Shown here piece by piece: positions 24,266 to 32,493 of a stretch of 64,000 bases of DNA. The stretch covers positions 62,001 through 126,000 of the forward strand of contig JAYPEX010000005.1 of NCBI GenBank assembly GCA_038125995.1, read 5' to 3'. The stretch is from MAG-120531 sp038125995. GTDB taxonomy: Bacteria; Bacteroidota; Bacteroidia; Flavobacteriales; Flavobacteriaceae. Positions within the stretch are counted from its first letter, which is position 1. Each line of letters starts with the position of its first letter. The position numbers and the translations under genes are program-made. The notes under the pieces were generated by a model. That model was not told where the DNA came from. It searched no databases and worked only from the letters and a program-made list of their open reading frames with translations.

Positions 24266-26366
24266 GAAAATTTTATTCACTACAATGAGCGCAGTCCTAC
24301 TTGGTCTTTCGGTAAATGCTCAACAACAATTTCAGGACAGTATTCAAAAGGTAGAACTCGAAGAAGTATTTGTGTCAGCAATTAGAGCAGACAAAAAAAT
24401 GGCAGTGAGTTATACTAATGTGAAAGCAGAAGAGTTAGCGACTAGAAATCTTGGACAAGATTTGCCAATTCTGCTTAATTATCTTCCAGGTGTGGTAACG
24501 ACATCTGATGCAGGAGCTGGTATTGGTTATACCGGTATTCGCGTAAGAGGTTCGGATGCGACCAGAGTCAATGTTACCATTAACGGAATTCCATACAATG
24601 ACGCCGAATCTCAAGGAGTTTATTGGGTGGATTTACCTGATTTTGCGACTTCAGTAGAGAGTCTTCAGCTTCAAAGAGGAGTGGGGACTTCGACCAATGG
24701 AGCAGGAGCTTTTGGAGCTTCTTTGAATTTGAGTACATCTTCTACAACAGAGGAATTCTCGGGGATGATTCGATCTTCTGTAGGGAGCTTTAACACCTTT
24801 AACAATAGTGTTTCTTTTAACACCAAGGCATATGGAGGCTTTTCATTTTCAGGACGTTTTTCAAAGATTGTATCTGACGGTTATGTCGATCGAGCTTCTT
24901 CAGATCTGAAGTCCTATTTTGTTCAAGGAGCTTTTAAAGATGAGAACATGCATATGAAGGCCCTTGTTTTTGGAGGACATGAACGCACTTATCAAGCTTG
25001 GTATGGAGTGGATGCTTTCACTCTTGAAAATGATAGAACCTACAACTATGCGGGTTACTACCTCAATGATGCTGAACAGGTAAAATTTTATGAAGATCAG
25101 GTCGATGACTATTTGCAAAATCATATGCAGTTGATTTGGAATCAAAAACTATCTAATGGATGGTCTTCAAATGTGGCACTACACTTTACTCATGGTGAAG
25201 GTTACTACGAGGAGTACAACGAAAACGGAAGTGATGATGACGTGACTCGAAAATGGTTAGACAATGATTTTTACGGTTCTGTTTTCTCTCTTGAAAAGTC
25301 AGATGATCATAGTCAATTCATCTTGGGTGGAGGAATCAACACCTATAAAGGCAGACATTTTGGAGAATACGTATGGCTTCAAAACAATTCCTCAACCCAA
25401 AGTAGTCCTTTTTACGACAATGATTCCAATAAGAATGATTTAAATTTTTACCTCAAATACCGCTATGATCTCAATGATCGTTGGAGCACCTATTTTGATT
25501 TGCAGAACCGTTGGGTGACCTATCAAACAGAGCTCAAAACGGGTGAACTAATCGACGATCAATTTAGTTTCTTTAACCCAAAAGCTGGATTGACTTATAG
25601 CATCAATAAGGCACAACATTTTTACGCTTCTTATGCTAAGGCTAACAGAGAGCCGAATCGTACCGATTACAAAAACGGAAGCCCTAAGCCTGAATCGTTA
25701 GATGATTTTGAATTGGGATATCGATTCTTAAATTCGAAAAGCGCTCTCAATATCAATATGTTCTATATGAATTACAAAGATCAGTTAGTACTCACAGGAG
25801 CTCTAAGTGAAGTTGGTGCGCCGATTCGTGAAAATATCGGTTCTAGTTATCGATTGGGGATTGAAATCGATGCGTCTGTAAGACTTAGTGATCAATGGAG
25901 ATGGATGCCTAATATCAGTATCAGCAGACATAGAAACAGAGACTTTTTCTTTGAAAGAGATGGTTCACTTCGAGAATTAGGGGACACCCATATCGCTTAT
26001 TCTCCAGGATTAATTGTCGGAAATATTCTAATGTATGCTCCTTCTGAAAACTTGAATTTAAGTCTGATGACAAAGCATGTGTCGGATCAGTATATGGGAA
26101 ATATCGACTCTGAAAGTTCGCTACTAGAAGCGTATAACGTAAGTGATTTCAATGCCTCCTATACGTTAAAGAATGATTGGAATTTAGATATTCAATTGAA
26201 CCTGTTAGTCAACAATATCTTCAATGTTGAATACGTAAGCAACGGTTATTTTTATACCTATGACGACACCTGGTCCACTCCTGGTGTGACGACTACCATC
26301 GAGGGAGCTGGATATTATCCTCAAGCGACCAGGAACTACTTATTAGGAGCTGTTATTGGCTTTTAA
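24264..26366 (+). CDS. TonB-dependent receptor under thiamine control
   Basis: A 700-residue outer-membrane receptor with a signal peptide (MKILFTTMSAVLLGLSVNA), a plug at about 40-160 (LGQDLPILLNYLPGVVTTSD, TGIRVRGSDATRVNVTINGI) and a beta-barrel. The TPP riboswitch in its leader indicates uptake of thiamine or a thiamine precursor; THI-regulated receptors of this kind (called Omr1) are described in Bacteroidetes. The PnuC-like permease and kinase just upstream are the natural inner-membrane partners. Its last 4 bases overlap the converging gene at 26363. Confidence 0.92.
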   Translation: MKILFTTMSAVLLGLSVNAQQQFQDSIQKVELEEVFVSAIRADKKMAVSYTNVKAEELATRNLGQDLPILLNYLPGVVTTSDAGAGIGYTGIRVRGSDATRVNVTINGIPYNDAESQGVYWVDLPDFATSVESLQLQRGVGTSTNGAGAFGASLNLSTSSTTEEFSGMIRSSVGSFNTFNNSVSFNTKAYGGFSFSGRFSKIVSDGYVDRASSDLKSYFVQGAFKDENMHMKALVFGGHERTYQAWYGVDAFTLENDRTYNYAGYYLNDAEQVKFYEDQVDDYLQNHMQLIWNQKLSNGWSSNVALHFTHGEGYYEEYNENGSDDDVTRKWLDNDFYGSVFSLEKSDDHSQFILGGGINTYKGRHFGEYVWLQNNSSTQSSPFYDNDSNKNDLNFYLKYRYDLNDRWSTYFDLQNRWVTYQTELKTGELIDDQFSFFNPKAGLTYSINKAQHFYASYAKANREPNRTDYKNGSPKPESLDDFELGYRFLNSKSALNINMFYMNYKDQLVLTGALSEVGAPIRENIGSSYRLGIEIDASVRLSDQWRWMPNISISRHRNRDFFFERDGSLRELGDTHIAYSPGLIVGNILMYAPSENLNLSLMTKHVSDQYMGNIDSESSLLEAYNVSDFNASYTLKNDWNLDIQLNLLVNNIFNVEYVSNGYFYTYDDTWSTPGVTTTIEGAGYYPQATRNYLLGAVIGF

Positions 26367-26809
26367 TTATAGATTCTTAGAACATCACCTGAGAGTTGGG
26401 TGTTGTACTCTAAAAGGTCGTAATACACCCCTTCAGAGGGACGGTTGAGTAATTGACCAGTAAAAAGACTGTAATTCAATTCATCACAATCACAAATTCC
26501 GCTTTGTCCTGTCACTTGCAGGAGAGAGCAGGAATTTGGGATGTGATTGGAACAGCTAGCCTCAAAAGCTCTGAATTGATCAAACCCAACATTCATTACA
26601 TAGACTCCTTTAGTGCCAACTCCTGCTTCATTAATGTATGCCGGGTTGCCAATAGAGGTTAAATTGTTGTAAGATGGTAAACTCAAATTGACAGATACTG
26701 AAAATCGAACTTCTTGTAAGTAGGGATTCCTCCTTGTTTGTTGCTTGGAGCAAGAGATCGCTAATAAGCTAAGTATCAAAAAAGTACTATTTGAAAAGTA
26801 TCTAAACAT
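26363..26809 (-). CDS. Lipoprotein with a degenerate Rieske-like domain
   Basis: A 148-residue lipoprotein (signal ends LLAISC, Cys at 20). Residues 60-148 read like a Rieske fold: a first cluster with C86 and H89, a second reading CDCDELNYSLFTGQ (106-119) where Rieske proteins have CPCHGSxFDxxTG, and a closing VLRIYN. The second ligand His is replaced, so a [2Fe-2S] cluster is doubtful. Similar lipoproteins lie next to greA in other Flavobacteriaceae as I recall. Function unknown. Confidence 0.7.
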   Translation of the reverse strand: MFRYFSNSTFLILSLLAISCSKQQTRRNPYLQEVRFSVSVNLSLPSYNNLTSIGNPAYINEAGVGTKGVYVMNVGFDQFRAFEASCSNHIPNSCSLLQVTGQSGICDCDELNYSLFTGQLLNRPSEGVYYDLLEYNTQLSGDVLRIYN

Positions 26810-26843
26810 CTGTTAATTTCATCGTGGTATTAAAAATAATATA

Positions 26844-26851
26844 TATATTTG
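26844..26851 (+). promoter_or_regulatory. -7 element of the greA promoter
   Basis: TATATTTG, an exact TAnnTTTG match, 49 bases before greA. Confidence 0.6.
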
Positions 26852-26900
26852 TACAAGGTCCTCTTCGAGAGGATTTTTCTATTTATAAAAACGAATTAAG

Positions 26901-27377
26901 ATGAGTAATGTCAGTTATTACACCGCAGAAGGATTAAAAAAGCTAAAAGAGGAATTGGACTTCTTACGTGATGTAGAGCGTCCGAAAGCTTCACAGGCTA
27001 TTGCAGAGGCTAGAGATAAAGGTGATTTATCTGAGAATGCCGAATACGATGCAGCCAAAGAAGCTCAGGGTCTTTTAGAAATGAAGATTTCAAAATTAGA
27101 AGAGGTGGTTGCTAATGCGCGAATCATCGACGAATCTCAATTGGATACTTCAAAAGTATTAGTCCTCTCGACTGTGAAGATCAAAAACAAAGTCAACGGA
27201 GCTCAAATGAGCTATACACTTGTTGCAGAAAGTGAAGCTGACCTCAAAACCAATAAGATTTCTGTAAGCTCTCCTATTGGAAAAGGGCTTTTAGGTAAGA
27301 AAGTAGGAGATACAGCTGAAATTAAAGTTCCTAATGGGACGATTGAATTTGAAATCCTAGAAATCACTAGATCCTAA
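26901..27377 (+). CDS. greA: Transcription elongation factor GreA
   Basis: A 158-residue factor that rescues backtracked RNA polymerase by stimulating transcript cleavage. The N-terminal coiled coil carries the acidic tip (ARDKGDLSENAEYDAAKEAQ, 43-62) and the C-terminal globular domain has ISVSSPIGKGLLGKKVGD. The length is standard. Its TAA overlaps the ATG of the HIT gene by one base. Confidence 0.97.
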   Translation: MSNVSYYTAEGLKKLKEELDFLRDVERPKASQAIAEARDKGDLSENAEYDAAKEAQGLLEMKISKLEEVVANARIIDESQLDTSKVLVLSTVKIKNKVNGAQMSYTLVAESEADLKTNKISVSSPIGKGLLGKKVGDTAEIKVPNGTIEFEILEITRS

Positions 27378-27766
27378 TGACAAGTATCTTTAGCAAGATT
27401 ATAAATCGTGAAATTCCAGCCTATATTATAGCTGAGAATGAGGACTGTATTGCCTTTTTAGACGTCAATCCCAATGCTGAGGGTCATACCTTATGTGTTC
27501 CAAAGCAAGAGGTTGATAAAATTACCGATTTAGATGATGCGACCTATTTGTCATTGATGACATTTTCTAAAAAAGTGGCGATTGCAATTGAAAAGGCGGT
27601 TGCCTGTAAGCGTGTTGGATTTACGGTAATTGGACTTGAAGTTCCTCATGTTCACGTTCATTTGATCCCCCTCAATACCATGGCAGATGCTACTTTTGGA
27701 AAGAAAGAATCCCTTTCTAAAGAAGATTTTCAAAATGTATGTGATTCAATTAAAGCGGCGCTCTAA
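27377..27766 (+). CDS. HIT family nucleotide-binding hydrolase
   Basis: A 129-residue histidine-triad protein. The motif HVHVHLIPL is near 93, and the front (FSKIINREIPAYIIAENEDC) is typical of the Hint/HinT group, which hydrolyses nucleoside phosphoramidates and adenylates. It overlaps greA by one base and is translated with it; its end overlaps the converging kinase gene by 4 bases. Confidence 0.93.
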   Translation: MTSIFSKIINREIPAYIIAENEDCIAFLDVNPNAEGHTLCVPKQEVDKITDLDDATYLSLMTFSKKVAIAIEKAVACKRVGFTVIGLEVPHVHVHLIPLNTMADATFGKKESLSKEDFQNVCDSIKAAL

Positions 27767-28914
27767 GATTCAGCGATTCCCTTTCTAAATTTAAGTTCAA
27801 AGGTGGTTCCTTTGGAGGAACTCTCTACAATAGAAATTTTGCCTTTGTGATATTCTTCAATAATCCTCTTAGCGAGAGAAAGTCCTAGACCCCACCCTCT
27901 AGTTTTAGTGCTATACCCGGGTTTAAATATTTTTTTTAGTTTGTTTTGAGGGATTCCAGGCCCCTGATCTTTTATGTAAACGGAGCACGATAAATGTTCT
28001 GTTTTAAAACTGATTTCAATCTTACCACTTCCATTCATGGCATCGATGGCATTTTTAATGATATTTTCTAAGCACCAAAAATAGAGCGGTTTGTTGAGTG
28101 CTATTTGCTGTTCTAAAAAGGATTCATCCATAGTGAGATCGATGTGCTCGGGAAACCTTCTTTTGAGATATAGCACTCCTTCTTTAGTGGTTTTCACCAG
28201 CGGATAAAGCGTCAGTTTTGGACTGGCACCAATCTTTGAGAATCGATCGGTAATCAAATTAAGTCGATCGATATCCTTATCCATCTCGGCGGTGATTTCT
28301 TGTTCAACACCTTTGGATTTTAATAAGTTGTTCCATCCCATCAGCGCCGATAGAGGAGTGGCAATTTGGTGTGCAGTCTCTTTGGCCATACCGGCCCAAA
28401 GTTTGTTTTGTTCGGATATTTTAACCGATTTCATGTAGAAATAGAGAATCGCAGAGAACAATACTAGAATCAATAAAAGGCCTAATGGGTAATACTTGAG
28501 CTTGTTTAAGATAGGAGCATCTCCATAGTAAAGCGTTGCGATTAAACTGTTTTCGTGTTTTAATAAAATGGGCTTGTTTTGAGATCTAAATTCTTCGAGC
28601 CTCTTTTTTAATAGATCCCCTTGTTTTATGATGGATTGATCCATATTATTAACCCAGGTGGAGCCGTCTTTATTGACTAAAATCATTGGGGTGTCCTTAT
28701 TGGATTGAAAAATTTGAAGAATTAAAGGCCCATGATTCATCTGATCAGTGGATGCCATAAATTCAGTCTGGGCAGTTGCCCATATTTCCATCTTTTCTCT
28801 CTCGAGGGTTTTGAATTTCTCAAAAAACACATTAGTATTCCACAAAATTAGACTGACAATGCCCAATGCACTGAGGATGATAACCCATCGTATTTCGTTA
28901 TAAGTGAATTTCAA
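27763..28914 (-). CDS. Orphan membrane sensor histidine kinase
   Basis: A 383-residue kinase with a helix at 9-27, a periplasmic sensor region of about 110 residues, a second helix at 142-160, a HisKA helix with H182 in AHQIATPLSAL, and an HATPase domain (N-box ENIIKNAIDAMNG, then DQGPGIPQNKLKKIF and WGLGLSLAK). The phospho-accepting His is followed by Gln, not the usual Glu/Asp. There is no response regulator nearby, so its partner and signal are unknown. Confidence 0.88.
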   Translation of the reverse strand: MKFTYNEIRWVIILSALGIVSLILWNTNVFFEKFKTLEREKMEIWATAQTEFMASTDQMNHGPLILQIFQSNKDTPMILVNKDGSTWVNNMDQSIIKQGDLLKKRLEEFRSQNKPILLKHENSLIATLYYGDAPILNKLKYYPLGLLLILVLFSAILYFYMKSVKISEQNKLWAGMAKETAHQIATPLSALMGWNNLLKSKGVEQEITAEMDKDIDRLNLITDRFSKIGASPKLTLYPLVKTTKEGVLYLKRRFPEHIDLTMDESFLEQQIALNKPLYFWCLENIIKNAIDAMNGSGKIEISFKTEHLSCSVYIKDQGPGIPQNKLKKIFKPGYSTKTRGWGLGLSLAKRIIEEYHKGKISIVESSSKGTTFELKFRKGIAES

Positions 28915-29027
28915 AAGTGTTGATTTTTACCTAAAGATACTTTTTATTGTAAAAAGTCAACAGAAATCTCTTGTTCTAATGTTGATTTCTTATTTTTATA
29001 ATCCAATTTTACAAACACAAATTCACA

Positions 29028-29405
29028 ATGGAAATTCAAGGAAAGATTACAGTTTTAAAAGACACGCAGGTTTTTGGAAATAAAGGTTTTAGAAAAAGAG
29101 AGATCGTTATCAATACCCAAGAGCAGTATCCGCAACCAATATTAGTTGAATTTGTACAAGATAAATGTGATATTTTAGATGCTTATCAAGTAGGTCAAGA
29201 TGTTAAAATCAGCATTAATCTCAGAGGAAGAGAATGGACAAGTCCTCAAGGAGAAGTTCGTTATTTTAACTCGATTCAAGGTTGGAGAATAGAAGCTTTA
29301 ACTTCAGAAGCACCCTCCAGTGGGATGCCGCCAATGCCTCCAGCAGAAGCCTTTACTCCAGCTGATGATATCCTAGAAGAGGATTCAGACGACCTTCCAT
29401 TTTAA
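29028..29405 (+). CDS. DUF3127 family protein with an SSB-like acidic tail
   Basis: A 125-residue protein. Residues 1-90 form a compact beta-rich domain (MEIQGKITVLKDTQVFGNKG, then REWTSPQGEVRYFNSIQGW) of DUF3127, consistent with an OB fold. A Pro/Ala linker follows and the protein ends ILEEDSDDLPF, almost the same as the tail of the SSB encoded at 13561 (EEDDLPF). It is 12 bases before tag, so the two are probably co-transcribed. A nucleic-acid-binding role in repair is a sound inference. Confidence 0.85.
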   Translation: MEIQGKITVLKDTQVFGNKGFRKREIVINTQEQYPQPILVEFVQDKCDILDAYQVGQDVKISINLRGREWTSPQGEVRYFNSIQGWRIEALTSEAPSSGMPPMPPAEAFTPADDILEEDSDDLPF

Positions 29406-29417
29406 ATTCAAATTATC

Positions 29418-29987
29418 ATGGAACTCAAACGCTGTTGGTGGTCCAGGGGAGACGCACTCTATGAAGCGTATCACGACCATCAGTGGGGAGTCCCAGTATA
29501 CAGTGATGAACTCTTGTTTGAATATCTACTCTTAGAGACCTTTCAAGCAGGACTTAGCTGGATCACCATCCTTCGCAAGCGCGAGAATTTTAGAAATGCT
29601 TTTGATGATTTTAAGTATCAAAAGATCGCGGCATATACTAAAGAGAACCAATTGAAGCTTCATGAGGATGCAGGAATTATCAGAAATAAACTCAAGATAA
29701 AAGCATCGATTAGCAATGCTCAAGCATTTTTGAAAATTCAAGAAGAATTTGGAAGCTTTTCAAATTATTTTTGGCAGTGGACTGATGGGAAACCCATCGT
29801 CAATCACTTTAAATCTAAAGAAGAGGTTCCCGCAACTACGGAGCTCTCAGATGCTATGAGTAAGGATTTAAAAAAGAGGGGTTTTAAATTTGTTGGGTCT
29901 ACCATTGTCTATGCTTATATGCAGGCAACTGGAATGGTCAATGATCATTTGATAAGCTGTCCTTGTCATCCTTTAAACAAAGATTAA
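29418..29987 (+). CDS. tag: DNA-3-methyladenine glycosylase I
   Basis: A 189-residue base-excision repair enzyme that removes 3-methyladenine. Family marks are YHDHQWGVPVYSDELLFEYL near 16, LLETFQAGLSWITILRKREN near 37, and the C-terminal GFKFVGSTIVYAYMQATGMV followed by His/Cys residues of the zinc site (NDHLISCPCH); an early Cys (C6) completes the usual set. It follows the DUF3127 gene closely and converges on the TonB-like gene with a 4-base overlap. Confidence 0.95.
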   Translation: MELKRCWWSRGDALYEAYHDHQWGVPVYSDELLFEYLLLETFQAGLSWITILRKRENFRNAFDDFKYQKIAAYTKENQLKLHEDAGIIRNKLKIKASISNAQAFLKIQEEFGSFSNYFWQWTDGKPIVNHFKSKEEVPATTELSDAMSKDLKKRGFKFVGSTIVYAYMQATGMVNDHLISCPCHPLNKD

Positions 29988-30730
29988 CGCTTTGAAAACA
30001 AATAGTAGATAACACCCCATTGGTTGCCATTTTTTCCAGGCATAAAGGTGGTCTTTTGAGCGTATTCTTGTGCCGTTTCTAACAAACATCCATTGTTGGT
30101 CGTTGAGTTCTTTTGATTGATATTGGTTTCAAGAACATTACCTGAGGCACTTACTAAGATATTAACTGCAACTTTGCCGCCCATATCACAGATGTAGATG
30201 GGAACTGCGATATTTCGATGGGTTCTATTGGTCAGACTATACCAAATTCTAGTGTCTTTTTTAAAGTTATTGACCTCATCGGGAATCCCAATAGAATCAA
30301 TTCGATCTTGAATATTGTTGGCTTGTAGCGCTCTGAGTTTGAGTTCAAAATCAGAGGCAATTCCCTCTACTGCTCCCTCCTCATGAAGTTTTTCAACCTT
30401 TTCAAGTGCATTGGGAGTGTTCTTTGCAGGCGGAGGGGTTGCAAAGGTTTCTTTTAGAGCGCTGTTGTAAGCTTTATTGGTTTTTGGTATTGATTCCTCC
30501 ATTGGTTTTTCTTCTTTTTTTTCTTCAGCGATTTCTGGTTCTTTTTCTTCAGGCTCTTCTATGTTGAGTTCAATCAGAATTTCATTGGCGAAACTTCTGA
30601 GTTTAAGTTGATAGGATAGGAATAGGAAAACGATTAAAATAAAACTGCTAATCGCCAGTGCCCACTGTTTTCTGTTGAGGTAAGAAGACCACTTTACAAA
30701 GACGCTTAAGACATTGTCGAACCCACTCAT
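29984..30730 (-). CDS. TonB-like energy-transducer protein
   Basis: A 248-residue protein with one membrane helix (about 24-43), a Glu/Lys/Pro-rich periplasmic spacer (48-85), and a C-terminal domain with TonB features (GGKVAVNILVSASGNVLETN, then AQEYAQKTTFMPGKNG). It could energise an outer-membrane receptor, but no ExbB or ExbD is nearby and the Pro-rich part is short. It is the last gene of the ftsX-DUF3098-uppP-truB operon with a 1-base gap to truB. Confidence 0.75.
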   Translation of the reverse strand: MSGFDNVLSVFVKWSSYLNRKQWALAISSFILIVFLFLSYQLKLRSFANEILIELNIEEPEEKEPEIAEEKKEEKPMEESIPKTNKAYNSALKETFATPPPAKNTPNALEKVEKLHEEGAVEGIASDFELKLRALQANNIQDRIDSIGIPDEVNNFKKDTRIWYSLTNRTHRNIAVPIYICDMGGKVAVNILVSASGNVLETNINQKNSTTNNGCLLETAQEYAQKTTFMPGKNGNQWGVIYYLFSKR

Positions 30731-30731
30731 C

Positions 30732-31439
30732 TTATTGATCTTTAAACCCTATTAGGGTTTTGAATTCATCGATGCTAAGTGCGTCTTTAATAGTATATGA
30801 TCCAATCCCTTCTCTTCGAAGTGCCGATAAATGAGCACCAGAGTTGAGTGCTTGTCCAAAATCATGCGCAAGGGATCGAATATAGGTTCCCTTGCTACAA
30901 ATCACTTTAAATTTCACTATTGGAAATTCAATAGCGGTGATCTCAAACTGATCGATTTGAATGGTTCTTGGTTTGATTTCAACGGACTCTCCCACTCTTG
31001 CAAACTCATAGAGTCGTTTGCCATCTTTTTTTAAAGCCGAAAACACAGGGGGGTATTGCTCAACCCTTCCAATGAATTGTTGGGTAGTGTTATGAATGAG
31101 TTCTTCGGTGATATGATCTGTTGGATAGTTCTTGTCAATTGCTGTTTCAAGATCATAGGAAGGAGTGGTGCTTCCAAGGGTGATTGCTCCTGTATAGATT
31201 TTGGTTTGACCTTGAATCTCCCCAATGGTTTTGGTGTGTTTTCCTGTGCATATAATCAAAAGTCCGGATGCTAGTGGATCTAGAGTTCCAGCGTGACCCA
31301 CCTTTATCTTTTTAATGTCAAAGCGTTTTCGAATGACCCACTTGATGGCATTCACTGCTTGAAAGGAGGTCCAGTGGAGCTCTTTGTCAATCAAAAGTGT
31401 TTGTCCTTTTGTAAAGTTTTCAGCAGTCAGTGTCTTCAT
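30732..31439 (-). CDS. truB: tRNA pseudouridine-55 synthase TruB
   Basis: A 235-residue enzyme that makes pseudouridine 55 in tRNA. The catalytic Asp lies in VGHAGTLDPLASGLL, and KVICSKGTYIRSLAHDFGQ is the second family signature. I placed the start at the ATG 31439 (MKTLTAENFTKGQ), one base after the uppP stop; an in-frame ATG at 31478 would add 13 residues inside uppP without any family match. Confidence 0.95.
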   Translation of the reverse strand: MKTLTAENFTKGQTLLIDKELHWTSFQAVNAIKWVIRKRFDIKKIKVGHAGTLDPLASGLLIICTGKHTKTIGEIQGQTKIYTGAITLGSTTPSYDLETAIDKNYPTDHITEELIHNTTQQFIGRVEQYPPVFSALKKDGKRLYEFARVGESVEIKPRTIQIDQFEITAIEFPIVKFKVICSKGTYIRSLAHDFGQALNSGAHLSALRREGIGSYTIKDALSIDEFKTLIGFKDQ

Positions 31440-31440
31440 A

Positions 31441-32235
31441 TTAAGCGAACAAAGAATAGGCAATCGATAGAATTCCAATGGCTGCGCAATAGTATCCGAA
31501 ATAGTGTAATTTACTTTTTCTGACCAATGAAATCATCCATTTGCATGCGATGAGCCCAAAGATGAAAGCTGCGATAAAACCAGCCATCACTGCAGTCGTA
31601 TCCGCTGGGTTAAAAACAATGTCACCAGAAAGGGCGTCTTTAGCAATTTTTCCAAAGATAAGTGGAATGACCATTAGGAATGAAAATCGAGCGGCTTTTG
31701 TGCGGTCTGTTTTTAAGAGTACTGCAGTAGCAATTGTAGCACCGGATCTCGAGATGCCAGGAAGCATGGCAACAGCTTGTGCAATCCCGATGATTCCTGA
31801 TGATTTTATTGAAATGGATCGATCGCTTTTTGCAGCTCGATCCGTAAAGATGAGTAAAATTGCTGTGATTACGAGCATGAGACCAACCAGTAATACATTG
31901 GAAGTAAACAAGGAACTGAGTTGCTCTTCAAAGAGAAGTCCTACAATGACTGCAGGTATCATGGACACCACAATCTTTAACACATAGAGGCTTTGCTCGT
32001 TTTTCTTAAAGGCAAATAGCCCTTTAAACAAATCTAAGATGTCTTTGTAAAAAACAACTACGGTAGAGAGCGCTGTCGCAAAATGAAGCACAATGGTAAA
32101 CAAAAGGCTTTGCTCTGCCACTAGACTATCACCTAGTAGGGCTTTGGTGAGTTCGATATGACCACTAGAAGATACCGGTAAAAACTCAGTAAGTCCTTGA
32201 ATGATTCCAAGGATGATCGCGTCAATTGGTTCCAT
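31441..32235 (-). CDS. uppP: Undecaprenyl-diphosphatase
   Basis: A 264-residue inner-membrane phosphatase of the BacA/UppP family that recycles the lipid carrier for cell-wall synthesis. The two motifs are GLTEFLPVSSSGHIEL near 15 (Glu-rich) and LPGISRSGATIATAV near 158. About eight helices are visible. It is within the ftsX operon, with gaps of 2 bases before and 1 base after, which places it with division and envelope genes. Confidence 0.96.
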   Translation of the reverse strand: MEPIDAIILGIIQGLTEFLPVSSSGHIELTKALLGDSLVAEQSLLFTIVLHFATALSTVVVFYKDILDLFKGLFAFKKNEQSLYVLKIVVSMIPAVIVGLLFEEQLSSLFTSNVLLVGLMLVITAILLIFTDRAAKSDRSISIKSSGIIGIAQAVAMLPGISRSGATIATAVLLKTDRTKAARFSFLMVIPLIFGKIAKDALSGDIVFNPADTTAVMAGFIAAFIFGLIACKWMISLVRKSKLHYFGYYCAAIGILSIAYSLFA

Positions 32236-32237
32236 AG

Positions 32238-32483
32238 TTATTTTTTAGAGGTCGTTAAGATGGCGTACACTTGAATTCCCAGGCCTAATAAAACTAGTGC
32301 AGGAGCTAATCTAATTCTCCTAAAATTATAAATCTCAGGATTAAAAACATTGGGGTCATCTGAATGACCTCCCGACATGAGGATAAATCCCAAGGCCATA
32401 CAACTTAAGCCGATGAATAAGAATTTGTAGTTTTTATTTTGAAATAAAAACTCTTTTTTTGATTCCTCTCTTTTGTTTTTCAT
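32238..32483 (-). CDS. DUF3098 family small membrane protein
   Basis: An 81-residue protein with a charged, Lys/Glu-rich N-terminus and two membrane helices (about 19-38 and 54-75), separated by GGHSDDPNVFNPEIYNFRRI, a stretch typical of DUF3098. This family sits between ftsX and uppP in Bacteroidota. The function is unknown; a part in the division or envelope machinery is inferred from context only. Confidence 0.82.
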   Translation of the reverse strand: MKNKREESKKEFLFQNKNYKFLFIGLSCMALGFILMSGGHSDDPNVFNPEIYNFRRIRLAPALVLLGLGIQVYAILTTSKK

Positions 32484-32493
32484 AGTCTTATTC

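Noticed and set aside
31541..31987. 148-codon rightward ORF opposite uppP
   Set aside because: Long, but antisense to the clear UppP motifs, with no promoter and no recognisable product.
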